Part shown: positions 37,698-46,881 of the stretch, piece after piece | Layout: every line of letters starts with the position of its first letter | Numbering within the stretch: the first letter of the stretch is position 1 | Source: Ensifer sp. IC4062 | Lineage (GTDB): Bacteria; Pseudomonadota; Alphaproteobacteria; Rhizobiales; Rhizobiaceae | DNA length: 64,000 nucleotides | Direction: 5' to 3' | Assembly: GCF_020193575.1 (NCBI RefSeq) | Contig: NZ_JADYVD010000015.1 | Coordinates: forward strand, 1 to 64,000 | The notes under the pieces: model-generated | What the model saw: only the letters and a program-made list of their open reading frames with translations | What the model was told of the DNA's origin: nothing | The model's database searches: none | Translations under genes and position numbers: made by a program

Positions 37698-39371
37698 TCA
37701 AGCGGCTTCCTGAGCACTGCCGCCATAGAGCGCATCCTTGAACGGCTGCGGTCCAACCCGACGATAAGCCTCCAGGAAGGTCTCCGTCTTGTCCCGGCGG
37801 AGGCCGAGATAGGTGTCGACGATCGTTTCAACGGCATCGGTCACCTTTTCCGGCTCGAAGCCGCGGCCGATGATTTCACCGATCGACGTATTCTCGTCCC
37901 CGGAACCGCCGAGCGTGATCTGGTAGAGCTCCGCACCCTTCTTCTCCACACCCAGAAGTCCGATATGGCCAACATGATGGTGTCCGCAAGCATTGATGCA
38001 GCCGGAGATCTTGATCTTGAGCTCGCCGATATCGGCCTGCCGCTCGGGGGAGCCGAAACGGCTCGAGATCTCCTGAGCGACCGGGATCGAACGCGCATTG
38101 GCGAGCGCGCAATAGTCGAGGCCCGGACAGGCGATGATGTCGGTGATCAGCCCCGCATTGGCCGTCGCGAGGCCTGCCGCGACCAGAGCACGGTAGACGG
38201 GCTCCAGGTCGGCAAGCGCCACATGCGGCAGAATCAGGTTCTGCTCGTGGCTGACGCGGATTTCATCGAAGGCGTACTCCTCGGCGATGTCCGCAACCGC
38301 ATCCATCTGTGCGTCGCTCGCATCGCCCGGAACACCACCGATCGGCTTCAGCGAAATGGTCACCATGCCGTAGTCCGGATGCTTGTGCGGCTGGACGTTC
38401 TGCTGGACCCAGCGCGCGAACTCCGGATCGGCCTTCTTCCAGCGAGCGAGGTTACCCCAGCCTTCCGGGCGGTTCGGCAGTGCCGCCGGCGCAAAATAGG
38501 TAGAAATCGCCTGGATGTCGGTGTCCGGCAGCTTCAGCTCGGTGTCCCTGAGCTTGGCGAATTCAACTTCGACCTGGCGGGCAAGCTCCTCGGCACCGGT
38601 TTCATGCACCAGGATCTTGATGCGCGCCTTGTACTTGTTGTCGCGGCGGCCATAGAGATTGTAAACGCGCATGATCGCCGTGGTGTAGGAGAGCAGGTCT
38701 TCTTCCGGCAGGAAGTCACGGATCTTCTTGGCGATCATCGGGGTTCTGCCCTGCCCGCCGCCGACATAGACGGCAAAGCCGAGCCTACCGTTCTCGTCCT
38801 TCTTCAGATGCAAGCCGATATCATGCACCTGGATCGCCGCGCGGTCGCGCTCGGCGCCGGTCACCGCGATCTTAAACTTGCGCGGCAGGAACGAGAATTC
38901 CGGATGAACGCTCGACCACTGACGGAGAATCTCTGCATAGGGCCGCGGGTCGGCAACCTCGTCGGCAGCCGCACCAGAGAAATGATCCGCCGTCACGTTG
39001 CGAATGCAGTTGCCCGAGGTCTGCAGCGCGTGCATCTCGACGCTTGCCAGTTCCTTCAGGATGTCCGGTGTGTCGGAAAGACTCGGCCAGTTGTACTGGA
39101 TGTTCTGGCGCGTGGTGAAATGACCATAGCCGCGGTCATATTTGCGCGCGATATGAGCGAGCATCCGCATCTGCCGGCTCGACAGCGTGCCATAGGGAAT
39201 GGCAACGCGGAGCATGTAGGCATGCAGCTGCAGATAGACGCCGTTCATCAGACGCAGCGGCTTGAAGGCGTCCTCGGCTAGTTCACCGGACAGCCGCCGC
39301 TGGACCTGATCGCGGAACTGCTCGACACGTGCAGAAACGAAGGCGTGGTCGAATTCGTCGTAACGGTACAT
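37698..39371 (-). CDS. cysI: Nitrite/sulfite reductase hemoprotein (assimilatory sulfite reductase)
   Basis: The 557-residue siroheme and [4Fe-4S] enzyme has two half-repeats each with a ferredoxin-like domain. The cluster-binding cysteines sit in ACPGLDYCALANARS (about residues 418-432) and SGCINACGHHHVGHIG (about 458-473). It reduces sulfite to sulfide by six electrons; assignment to sulfite rather than nitrite rests on the cysG-DUF2849-DUF934 context. No flavoprotein CysJ gene is nearby, which points to ferredoxin as donor, perhaps through Fpr. Confidence 0.9.
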   Translation of the reverse strand: MYRYDEFDHAFVSARVEQFRDQVQRRLSGELAEDAFKPLRLMNGVYLQLHAYMLRVAIPYGTLSSRQMRMLAHIARKYDRGYGHFTTRQNIQYNWPSLSDTPDILKELASVEMHALQTSGNCIRNVTADHFSGAAADEVADPRPYAEILRQWSSVHPEFSFLPRKFKIAVTGAERDRAAIQVHDIGLHLKKDENGRLGFAVYVGGGQGRTPMIAKKIRDFLPEEDLLSYTTAIMRVYNLYGRRDNKYKARIKILVHETGAEELARQVEVEFAKLRDTELKLPDTDIQAISTYFAPAALPNRPEGWGNLARWKKADPEFARWVQQNVQPHKHPDYGMVTISLKPIGGVPGDASDAQMDAVADIAEEYAFDEIRVSHEQNLILPHVALADLEPVYRALVAAGLATANAGLITDIIACPGLDYCALANARSIPVAQEISSRFGSPERQADIGELKIKISGCINACGHHHVGHIGLLGVEKKGAELYQITLGGSGDENTSIGEIIGRGFEPEKVTDAVETIVDTYLGLRRDKTETFLEAYRRVGPQPFKDALYGGSAQEAA

Positions 39372-39385
39372 AGGGTCTCAGATCC

Positions 39386-39700
39386 TCAGGCAGCAAATTT
39401 CGGGCCGGAAAGCCCATGATATCCCGGAGCATAGGCGATCGACGGGCCCTCGGCGCGGATCCGCTCGCGCATGCGCAGCGGGCGAAGCGTGCCGTCGACT
39501 TCCTCCACGTCGATAACGTTGACGTCTACCACTTTATTCTCGTCGAAGGAGCGCTTTCCGGTCGCTTCAAGCGCCGCGACGGCCTCGGCATGGCGGGCGA
39601 CGAAGGCGTCCTGCAGCGACTCCACCCAATTGCCGGAGGCGTCGAGCCAGACGGATATGCCATCCGCCAGTCGGTTTGCCGTCAAGACCTTGTCCACCAT
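39386..39700 (-). CDS. DUF2849 domain protein (sulfite reductase-associated)
   Basis: The 104-residue protein belongs to DUF2849, a small alphaproteobacterial family found between cysG and cysI. Its N-terminus KVLTANRLADGISVWLDASG is the conserved part. Function is unknown; co-occurrence suggests a supporting role for CysI. I chose the ATG at 39700, which has GAGG nine bases upstream; a TTG at 39715 overlapping the cysG stop and an ATG at 39709 are alternatives. Confidence 0.82.
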   Translation of the reverse strand: MVDKVLTANRLADGISVWLDASGNWVESLQDAFVARHAEAVAALEATGKRSFDENKVVDVNVIDVEEVDGTLRPLRMRERIRAEGPSIAYAPGYHGLSGPKFAA

Positions 39701-39711
39701 TCGCGTCATCC

Positions 39712-41172
39712 TCAATTCGAAAACTGTTCGGCGCGTTCCGCGCCAGAGGCGTCCCTGGCCTCACTGCCCTGCCGCCGCCCGGCAGCAAGCGGTTCCGACC
39801 GGCCGAAATTCGCACCCGCAACCGCGTCGCCGATGATCACCATGACCGGACCGTCGAGTTCGGTGCGGGTCTGGAGGTCCGGCAGGTCGCGAAGAATGCC
39901 GTGCAGCAACCGCCGTTCGCCGCGGCTGGCATTCTCGACCACGGCGACGGTCGTCTCCTGGGGCAGGCCTGCCTTCATCAGCCGCTCGGCAACTGAAGCC
40001 GCCACGCTGCGCCCCATATAGACCGCAATCGTCGCGCCCGAAACGGCCAGCCGCGCCCAATCGGGCAGCACATCACCGGCAAGGTCATGGCCGGTGGTAA
40101 AGACCAGCGAGGACGCAACGCCGCGAAGGGTCAATGGCAGTTCGAAGTCTGCCGCTGCCGCAAACGCTGAGGTGATGCCGGGAACGATCTCATAGCTGAT
40201 ACCGGCCTCCCGCAGGGTAGCCATTTCCTCGCCAGCTCTACCGAAAATCAACGGATCGCCGGATTTCAGCCGGACGACACGTTTGCCCTCGCCGGCGAGC
40301 TTCACCAGCAACTGATTGATTTCGTCCTGCGATTTGGTGTGGCAGCCCTTACGCTTGCCGACCGAAAGGCGCTCGGCATCGCGGCGCCCCATATCGACGA
40401 TCGCTTGCGGCACGAGCGCATCATAGACGATCGCGTCGGCTTCCATCATCACCCGTTGCGCACGAAGCGTCAGCAAATCCTCCGCACCCGGACCGGCGCC
40501 AACCAACCAGACATGCCCGGGAACGCGATCGGTCCCATCAAGCAGCCGCGAAGCCTCGCGGCGCGCCGAGGCGACATCGCCAAGCGCAATGTGATCTGCA
40601 ACCGGCCCTGAAAAGAACCGCCGCCAGAAGACGCGGCGCGCAACACCACGCGGCACAAGTCGCTCCACCGCATCACGATAGCTCGCCGCCAAAGACGCGA
40701 CTATGCCGAGGGAGGGGGAAAGCAATTGATCTATCTGGGCGCGGATCATCTGCGCCAGAACGGGTCCGGCCCCTTCCGTTCCGATCGCCACGGCGACTGG
40801 CGCGCGGTTGACAAGTGCCGGCGTCAGGAAATCGCAGTAGTCCGGCTGATCGACGGCATTTGCCGGGATTTTTCTCTCCCGCGCCGCACCAACGATCGCC
40901 CGGTCGGCAGCTGCATCGCCAGTCGCCGCAAACACCAGAACGGCGCCCTCAACCTGATGCGCAGCGAACGCTTCGCGGACGGTCTCGACGCCGTTGGCCT
41001 GGAGGAATGTATCAAAGGCAGGCTCCGGCGCATCCGCGTAGACGGCAATACGCGCCTCTGTGTTCAAAAGCAGCCGCACCTTGGCAAAGGCCTCGTCCCC
41101 ATTGCCGAACACAGCCACGCGCTTCTGCGCGACGCTAAAAAATGTCGGAAAAAAGGACAGTTGTTGTGACAT
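39712..41172 (-). CDS. cysG: Siroheme synthase (bifunctional dehydrogenase/ferrochelatase and uroporphyrinogen-III C-methyltransferase)
   Basis: The 486-residue protein fuses an N-terminal NAD-binding precorrin-2 dehydrogenase/ferrochelatase (about 1-210, from VAVFGNGDEAFAKV) to a C-terminal SAM-dependent methyltransferase (about 225-465) with the signatures LVGAGPGAEDLLTLRA and VYMGRSVA. It makes siroheme, the cofactor of CysI encoded two genes downstream. A GTG at 41196 is an alternative start; the ATG at 41172 matches the usual N-terminus. Confidence 0.95.
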   Translation of the reverse strand: MSQQLSFFPTFFSVAQKRVAVFGNGDEAFAKVRLLLNTEARIAVYADAPEPAFDTFLQANGVETVREAFAAHQVEGAVLVFAATGDAAADRAIVGAARERKIPANAVDQPDYCDFLTPALVNRAPVAVAIGTEGAGPVLAQMIRAQIDQLLSPSLGIVASLAASYRDAVERLVPRGVARRVFWRRFFSGPVADHIALGDVASARREASRLLDGTDRVPGHVWLVGAGPGAEDLLTLRAQRVMMEADAIVYDALVPQAIVDMGRRDAERLSVGKRKGCHTKSQDEINQLLVKLAGEGKRVVRLKSGDPLIFGRAGEEMATLREAGISYEIVPGITSAFAAAADFELPLTLRGVASSLVFTTGHDLAGDVLPDWARLAVSGATIAVYMGRSVAASVAERLMKAGLPQETTVAVVENASRGERRLLHGILRDLPDLQTRTELDGPVMVIIGDAVAGANFGRSEPLAAGRRQGSEARDASGAERAEQFSN

Positions 41173-41230
41173 CACCGAAAGAGCGGCTCCTTCCACAGGC
41201 TGCGGCGAATATCCCCCATAGCTGGCAACA

Positions 41231-41253
41231 ATTGAAGAAACAGAAATTTCAAT
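41231..41253. promoter_or_regulatory. Dyad ATTGAA-N11-TTCAAT upstream of cysG
   Basis: A perfect 6-base inverted repeat with an 11-base centre lies 59 bases upstream of the cysG start. The half-site spacing resembles LysR-type regulator sites (T-N11-A pattern), and CysB-like LysR proteins control sulfur assimilation in many bacteria. No regulator is encoded nearby. Confidence 0.35.
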
Positions 41254-41402
41254 GCTTTTCCGGCCACGTATTGTTTTGCTCGACAGTCAGCCATTTTGAG
41301 TAAATATCTCCGGGGGCATACGGCCCTCGGGCCCGGTTCGCCCATTGCACCGGCGGGCCGACCTTCGTTAAATGCCGCCGATATTCGCAGAGAGCACAGA
41401 AA

Positions 41403-41990
41403 ATGAGACAATCGGATTTGGCCGAACGCCTCTTGACGGTAATCGAAAAAGACATCCTCCCGCTGACCGAAAAGGGGGTTGCTGCCGGCAACAAGGTGTT
41501 CGGCGCGGCGATCCTGCGCAAATCTGATCTTTCGCTTGTCCTTGCGGAGACCAACAACGAGACGGAAAACCCGCTGTGGCACGGCGAAGTCCATACGCTG
41601 AAACGCTTTTACGAGATGGCCGATAAGCCCGATACGCGGGAGCTGATCTTCCTCTCGACCCACGAGCCCTGCTCCATGTGCCTTTCTGCGATCACCTGGG
41701 CGGGGTTCGACAATTTCTACTACTTCTTCAGCCACGAGGATTCGCGCGACAGCTTCTCGATCCCTCACGACCTGAAGATCCTGAAGGAAGTCTTCCGGCT
41801 GGAACCCGGCGGCTATGCACAGGAAAACGCCTTCTGGAAGTCGGCCTCGATCGCAGCACTGACGCGCGACGCCGACCAACAGACAAAGGAAAGGCTCGCC
41901 GCGCAGGACGCGCGCATCCGCGAGCGTTATCACCGCCTGTCTGAGAGCTATCAGGCCGGCAAGGACCAGAACGCCATACCGCTGAACTGA
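41403..41990 (+). CDS. Nucleoside/cytidine deaminase-like protein
   Basis: The 195-residue protein has the zinc deaminase motifs HGE (in LWHGEVHTLKR, about residues 60-70) and PCSMC (in STHEPCSMCLSAITWAGF, about 86-103). The first motif reads HGE rather than HAE; the catalytic Glu and the His and Cys zinc ligands are all kept. The substrate could be a nucleoside, nucleotide or base analogue. It starts about 230 bases from divergent cysG and ends three bases before mazG, so the two are surely co-transcribed. Confidence 0.82.
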   Translation: MRQSDLAERLLTVIEKDILPLTEKGVAAGNKVFGAAILRKSDLSLVLAETNNETENPLWHGEVHTLKRFYEMADKPDTRELIFLSTHEPCSMCLSAITWAGFDNFYYFFSHEDSRDSFSIPHDLKILKEVFRLEPGGYAQENAFWKSASIAALTRDADQQTKERLAAQDARIRERYHRLSESYQAGKDQNAIPLN

Positions 41991-41993
41991 GCC

Positions 41994-42827
41994 ATGGAAC
42001 CTTCTCGCGACATTCAACGCCTGCTCGACATCATGGCGGCGCTGCGCCAGCCGGACACGGGCTGCCCCTGGGACATCGTCCAAACCTTCGAGACGATAAA
42101 GCCCTACACGATCGAAGAAGCCTATGAAGTTGCGGACGCAATCGAGCGCCATGACATGGATGATCTCTGCGACGAGCTAGGCGACCTTCTGCTGCAAGTG
42201 GTCTTTCACGCCCGCATGGCGGAAGAAGCAGGTGAATTCTCCTTCGGTGATGTCGTCGAAGCCGTCACCCGCAAGATGATCCGTCGCCATCCGCATGTAT
42301 TCGCCCGCTCCGGGGCTGATACGCCCGAGGCGGTCAAGCTGCAATGGGATGAGATCAAGCGAGCGGAAAAGGCGGATCGGCGGCAGCGGCGGATGCGGCG
42401 AGGTCTGCCGCAGGACACCGATCCCGGCCACCTCGGTTCCGTGCAACGCAGCTTTCCGGCTCTGGTCGAAGCGATCAAGCTGCAGGAACGTGCGGCAAAA
42501 GTCGGCTTCGACTGGTCGAAGCCGGAGCCGATCCTCGACAAGATCGAGGAGGAGATCACCGAATTGCGGCACGCTCTCAAGGATGGAGACCAGCGAAAGG
42601 TGGCCGATGAACTCGGCGACCTGATCTTCGCGGTCGTTAATATCGGCCGCCATGTCGGCACCGATCCGGAAATGGCCCTCCGCGGCACCAATACCAAGTT
42701 CCGCCGCCGCTTCGGCCATATCGAACAGGAGTTGGAAGCAGGTGGAGAGACCTTAGACGCAGCCTCACTGGAGCGCATGGAAGAACTCTGGCAGGCAGCA
42801 AAGGCGATCGAGCGACAACTGACGTAG
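41994..42827 (+). CDS. mazG: Nucleoside triphosphate pyrophosphohydrolase MazG
   Basis: The 277-residue all-alpha NTP pyrophosphohydrolase has two MazG-like halves. The first carries the metal-binding pattern EEAYEVADAIE and DELGDLLLQVVFH (about residues 38-70); the second carries EEITELRHAL and DELGDLIFAVVN (about 185-220). It cleaves NTPs to NMP and pyrophosphate and is a house-cleaning enzyme for damaged nucleotides. It follows the deaminase by three bases and converges with hflX after 24 bases; a short inverted repeat CTGACGT/ACGTCAG (42819-42846) spans its stop codon. Confidence 0.94.
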   Translation: MEPSRDIQRLLDIMAALRQPDTGCPWDIVQTFETIKPYTIEEAYEVADAIERHDMDDLCDELGDLLLQVVFHARMAEEAGEFSFGDVVEAVTRKMIRRHPHVFARSGADTPEAVKLQWDEIKRAEKADRRQRRMRRGLPQDTDPGHLGSVQRSFPALVEAIKLQERAAKVGFDWSKPEPILDKIEEEITELRHALKDGDQRKVADELGDLIFAVVNIGRHVGTDPEMALRGTNTKFRRRFGHIEQELEAGGETLDAASLERMEELWQAAKAIERQLT

Positions 42828-42851
42828 CGGGATGCCGTAACGTCAGGTTCG

Positions 42852-44249
42852 TTACCAGTCCTCTTCGACGGGTTTCGGCCCGTTGCCGAGCCGCCGCTCA
42901 AGCTCCGCAGCTTCGCCCTCGGTCAGGCGCAGGTCGAGGCTGACCCTTCCGTCTTCAAGGTCCTCTCGGCCATCGACGATCGAGTGCTCATAAACCCAGG
43001 GCAACAGCTGCAGCTGGTCGAGGCCGAGCACGACCGTGCACTCGGTCAACACGCCCGAAAGACGGCGGCCGATCTCGGCGAGCAGGTGATCGACGCCCTC
43101 GCCCGTCACAGCAGAAACGGCGACCGTATTCGGCGTGCTTGCCGCCTTCTTCACGAGCACCTCGCGCGTCTCTGGCTCGATCTTGTCGATCTTGTTCCAG
43201 ACCTCGATGATGCGCTCGGCGCCTTCCTTCTCGTCAATGCCGAGATCGGAAAGGATGCGCAACACGTCGCTTGCCTGCGCCTGGTTGTCTGCGTCGGAAA
43301 GGTCGCGCACGTGCAGAATCAGGTCCGCTTCGAGCACTTCTTCAAGCGTCGCCCGGAATGCCGCGACAAGGTGGGTCGGCAGATCAGAGATGAAACCGAC
43401 CGTGTCGGACAGAATGACCATGCGCCCATGCGGCAACTTCAGACGCCTGAGCGTCGGATCAAGCGTCGCGAAAAGCATGTCCTCGGCCAGCACACCCGCA
43501 CCCGTCATCCGGTTGAAGAGCGTCGATTTGCCGGCGTTCGTATAACCGACCAGTGCCACGATGGGGTGCGGCACCTTCTTGCGTTTCGAGCGGTGAAGCT
43601 GCCGGGTGCGCCGCACCTGTTCCAGTTCGCGCTCCAGCCGAACGATCTTCTCCTGCAGCAGGCGACGGTCGGCTTCGATCTGGGTTTCACCCGGACCGCC
43701 CATGAAGCCCGCGCCGCCGCGCTGGCGTTCAAGGTGGGTCCAACTTCTGACCAGCCGGCCCTTCTGATAGTTGAGATGCGCGAGATCGACCTGAAGCGTG
43801 CCTTCCTTGGTGGAGGCGCGTCGCCCGAAGATTTCCAGAATGAGGCCGGTGCGGTCGATGACCTTGGCGTTCCATTCCTTCTCGAGATTGCGCTGCTGCA
43901 CCGGCGTCAGCGGGTGATCGACGATCACCAGCCCGGCATCCTTTTCGTTCAGGACATGGCCGATCTCCTCGATCTTGCCACTGCCGAGCAAAGTCCCCGG
44001 CTTCGGCTGGGCGACCGGAACGATCGTTCCGTGCACGACGTCGAGGTCGATGGCAAGCGCGAGGCCTGTTGCCTCTTCCAGCCGGCTTTCGTCTGAGCGT
44101 GTCACCGCAGCAGACAGAATCTCCGCCGACGCCTTTCCCGTCTTTTTCAGAACCGGAACGACGACGACTGCGCGCATGTCATCGCGGAGCCGTTCCAGCT
44201 CCGGGATGATCGACGACGATTTTGAATCACGCTTGGTAATGTTCCTCAC
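42852..44249 (-). CDS. hflX: Ribosome-associated GTPase HflX
   Basis: The 465-residue protein has the HflX N-terminal domain with GSGKIEEI (about residue 90) and the HLERQRGGAGFMGGPGETQ glycine-rich segment (about 172-190), then a GTPase domain with G1 GYTNAGKST, G3 DTVGF and G4 NKID. HflX splits stalled or stress-hibernating ribosomes. The start is GTG at 44249, seven bases after the hfq stop; an ATG at 44177 is the alternative. hfq-hflX adjacency is widespread, though miaA, often upstream, is absent here. Confidence 0.94.
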   Translation of the reverse strand: MRNITKRDSKSSSIIPELERLRDDMRAVVVVPVLKKTGKASAEILSAAVTRSDESRLEEATGLALAIDLDVVHGTIVPVAQPKPGTLLGSGKIEEIGHVLNEKDAGLVIVDHPLTPVQQRNLEKEWNAKVIDRTGLILEIFGRRASTKEGTLQVDLAHLNYQKGRLVRSWTHLERQRGGAGFMGGPGETQIEADRRLLQEKIVRLERELEQVRRTRQLHRSKRKKVPHPIVALVGYTNAGKSTLFNRMTGAGVLAEDMLFATLDPTLRRLKLPHGRMVILSDTVGFISDLPTHLVAAFRATLEEVLEADLILHVRDLSDADNQAQASDVLRILSDLGIDEKEGAERIIEVWNKIDKIEPETREVLVKKAASTPNTVAVSAVTGEGVDHLLAEIGRRLSGVLTECTVVLGLDQLQLLPWVYEHSIVDGREDLEDGRVSLDLRLTEGEAAELERRLGNGPKPVEEDW

Positions 44250-44255
44250 GTCCCG

Positions 44256-44498
44256 TCAGGATGCGGCTTCCTCGTTCTCGAACATCTGCAGCGGCTGACC
44301 CGGCATGATCGTCGAGATGGCGTGCTTGTAGACGAGCTGAGAATGGCCGTCGCGGCGCAGCAATACACAGAAATTGTCAAAAGATGTGACCACACCTGTC
44401 AATTTGACGCCGTTGATCAGGAAAATGGTCAATGAAATCTTTTGCTTGCGGACCGTATTGAGAAAGAGATCCTGCAAGTTTTGAGAACGTTCCGCCAT
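44256..44498 (-). CDS. hfq: RNA chaperone Hfq
   Basis: The 80-residue Sm-fold protein has Sm1 with [19 protein letters not shown] (about residues 9-27) and NGVKLTGVV, and Sm2 with the YKHAIST segment (about 57-63) that contains the hallmark KH of the U-binding pore. It forms hexamers that pair small RNAs with mRNAs and in rhizobia influences symbiosis and nitrogen genes. The hflX start codon follows its stop by six bases. Confidence 0.97.
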
Positions 44499-44607
44499 CG
44501 CGCCGCTTCTTTCTTATTTGCCGGCCTTTTTTGCGCCGGTGCATTTGTCAGATTCTGCGTTTTGAGGCGTCACAGTATTCGTCCCCGACACCCCACCAAG
44601 TTTGGTA

Positions 44608-45471
44608 TCAAATCAATGTCTTTTCCGCAATGTCGAAAAAGGCTTCGCGAATATTCTGTGCTATGCTTCCTGGATGGCCGTTGCCGATAGTCCTTCCGTC
44701 GATGGAAACGACGGGAAAGCAAATGCTCGTCGCAGCAGTAACGAAGACTTCGCGCGCAGCATACATCTCCTCCACTGAAAACGCCCTTTCCTCGATTTTG
44801 AGACCAAGCGGCTTCGCCACATCGATCAGCGTCGTCCGCGTTATGCCCCGTAGAATGCCATGCTCGGCTGGACGCGTGCGCAGGGTCCCGTCACCATCGA
44901 CGATCCAGACATTCGTCGCCGCCCCCTCTTTAACGAGGCCGTCGGCATCAACAAATATCGCCTCCTGAGCTCCGAGCTCCTTCGCCTTCTGCCGTGCAAG
45001 CACGTTCGGCAGAAGGCCGACCGACTTGATGTCGACCCGATCCCAACGATTCTCCGGCACCGTGATCGCCGCGATGCCCTCAGCATTCTTCCTCGCAATC
45101 GCGGCGGCATCGGTCCGCTTCGCGGTGACGACGAGCGACGGTGGTGTGTCCTTTGCCGGGAAGACATGGTCGCGGCGCGCGACACCGCGAGTCACTTGCA
45201 GGTAGAAAAGTCCGTTGCGCACCCGGTTCCTGCGCAGTACCTCGCGGATGACGTGAATCAACGCCGCGCGGCTCATCGGCCAACCGATCCGCAGTTCTCT
45301 CAGGGATCGCTCGAGGCGGTCCAAATGCCGGCTGAGGTCCACGATAAAGCCGTGCCGGATCTCGCAAACCTCGTAGACGCCATCCGCGAACTGGTAGCCG
45401 CGGTCTTCGACGTGAATGGCGGCTTCGGAATGCGGCACGTAAGCGCCGTTGACATAGGCAATTCTCGGCAT
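44608..45471 (-). CDS. dat: D-amino acid aminotransferase (class IV PLP aminotransferase)
   Basis: The 287-residue fold-type IV aminotransferase has VHVEDRGYQFADGVYE (about residues 20-35), the PLP Lys in DIKSVGLLPNVLARQKAKE (about 150-168) and EGAATNVWIVD (about 183-193). D-amino acid transaminases and branched-chain or ADC-lyase enzymes share this fold; the D-alanine type is the best guess from the overall pattern. It sits between trkA and hfq. Confidence 0.8.
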   Translation of the reverse strand: MPRIAYVNGAYVPHSEAAIHVEDRGYQFADGVYEVCEIRHGFIVDLSRHLDRLERSLRELRIGWPMSRAALIHVIREVLRRNRVRNGLFYLQVTRGVARRDHVFPAKDTPPSLVVTAKRTDAAAIARKNAEGIAAITVPENRWDRVDIKSVGLLPNVLARQKAKELGAQEAIFVDADGLVKEGAATNVWIVDGDGTLRTRPAEHGILRGITRTTLIDVAKPLGLKIEERAFSVEEMYAAREVFVTAATSICFPVVSIDGRTIGNGHPGSIAQNIREAFFDIAEKTLI

Positions 45472-45483
45472 CGGGGCGAGACC

Positions 45484-46860
45484 TCAGAAGTATTGGATGC
45501 TGACTCGGAAAAGCTGTTCGACATGGCGCACTGCGTCGGCGGCGGCAAAAAGAACAACGCGATCCTTCGCCTTTATCCTCGTATTGCCGTCAGGCCGAAT
45601 AAAAGCCTTATCGCGGTAGAGCGCGCCAATGCGGATCCCCTCGGGCAATTCGAGCTCGCGCAGGGCCTTGCCGACCATCGGTGAGGTCTCAAGCGCTTCG
45701 GCCTCGATCACCTCTGCCTGGCCATTCTGCACCGCGTAGACCGATCGGATGCGGCCCTTCCTGACGTGCTGCAGGACGCGAGAGATGGTCACGGCTCGCG
45801 GGTTGATATGCGCATCGACACCGGCCGTGCCGGCGAAATCCTGATAGGCCGGCTCGTTGATGAGCACCAGGGTCGACTTCGCGCCCAGGCGCTTGGCCAT
45901 CATGCTGCCGAGAATGTTGATCTGGTCGTTGTTCGTGAGAGCGACCACCAGATCGGCATCCTGAACGTCCGCCTGCATCAGGATTCGCTGGTCCATGGCC
46001 GAGCCGTGCAGGACAACGGTGTTGTTCAGCTTGTCGGCCAGCAGCACGGCTCGGTCGCGATCGCTCTCGATGAGCTTGACGCGCATGCGCGGCTGCTGCT
46101 CCTCGATCATGCGCGCGACGAAATAGCCGATATTGCCACCGCCCATGATGATGATTCGCCGAGCCTCCTGCTCCTCATGTCCGAAGAGTCCGAGCGTGCG
46201 GCGGGCATGATCCCGATCGCAGACGACATAGGCGAGATCGCCCGTCTGCAATTGATCGGAGGAGTGCGGCACGATCAGTTTTCCGTCCCGGAAGATGCCG
46301 GTAACAGTCGCCAGAAGATCCGGAAAAAGCTCGCTCAACTGCAGTAGCGGTGTGTCCACGACCGGGCAGTCTTCCATGCATTCGATCGCGATCATGGCGA
46401 TGCGGTCTTCGGCGAAGCGGACCACGTCGGTCGCGCCCGGGAAGGAAATACGCCGAAGAACAAGACGGCCTACTTCGATTTCCGGCGAAATCGTCACGTC
46501 GATCGGGACATTCTCCCGCGAAAAGAGGTCCGAATATTCCGGTGCGAGATAGTTCTGTGCGCGAATTCGGGCGACCTTGGTCGGCACGTTGAAGATCGCA
46601 TGCGCAACTTCGCAGGCCACGATATTGACCTCGTCGTAAAGCGTGACGGCGATGATCATGTCGGCCTGGTCGGCACCGGCTCTCGCCAACACGTCCGGAT
46701 GGGCGCCGTGGCCGACATAGCCGCGCACATCCAGGGTCTCGGTGATATGGGCAATTAGCGCGGAGGACGTATCGATCACCGAGACGTCGTTATTTTCCTG
46801 TGACAGGCGCTCCGCAATCCCGTAGCCGACCTGTCCAGCGCCGCATATGACCACTTTCAT
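45484..46860 (-). CDS. trkA: Trk system potassium uptake protein TrkA
   Basis: The 458-residue cytoplasmic regulator has two RCK (KTN plus TrkA-C) units. Each starts with a Rossmann motif: VVICGAGQVGYGIAERL (residues 3-19) and IIIMGGGNIGYFVARM (about 233-248). It gates TrkH-type K+ uptake channels on NAD(H) or ATP binding; no trkH is in the window. The ATG at 46860 has AAGGA six bases upstream. It follows ntrX in the rhizobial ntr region. Confidence 0.93.
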   Translation of the reverse strand: MKVVICGAGQVGYGIAERLSQENNDVSVIDTSSALIAHITETLDVRGYVGHGAHPDVLARAGADQADMIIAVTLYDEVNIVACEVAHAIFNVPTKVARIRAQNYLAPEYSDLFSRENVPIDVTISPEIEVGRLVLRRISFPGATDVVRFAEDRIAMIAIECMEDCPVVDTPLLQLSELFPDLLATVTGIFRDGKLIVPHSSDQLQTGDLAYVVCDRDHARRTLGLFGHEEQEARRIIIMGGGNIGYFVARMIEEQQPRMRVKLIESDRDRAVLLADKLNNTVVLHGSAMDQRILMQADVQDADLVVALTNNDQINILGSMMAKRLGAKSTLVLINEPAYQDFAGTAGVDAHINPRAVTISRVLQHVRKGRIRSVYAVQNGQAEVIEAEALETSPMVGKALRELELPEGIRIGALYRDKAFIRPDGNTRIKAKDRVVLFAAADAVRHVEQLFRVSIQYF

Positions 46861-46881
46861 CGCAGTTCCTTCATCCCACAA

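Noticed and set aside
37248-39281. 677-codon open frame on the + strand
   Set aside because: It is antisense to cysI and DUF934, both well supported, and its composition is that of a shadow frame.
42819-42846. CTGACGT/ACGTCAG inverted repeat between mazG and hflX
   Set aside because: The 7-base stem with a 14-base loop and no T-run is too weak to call a terminator.
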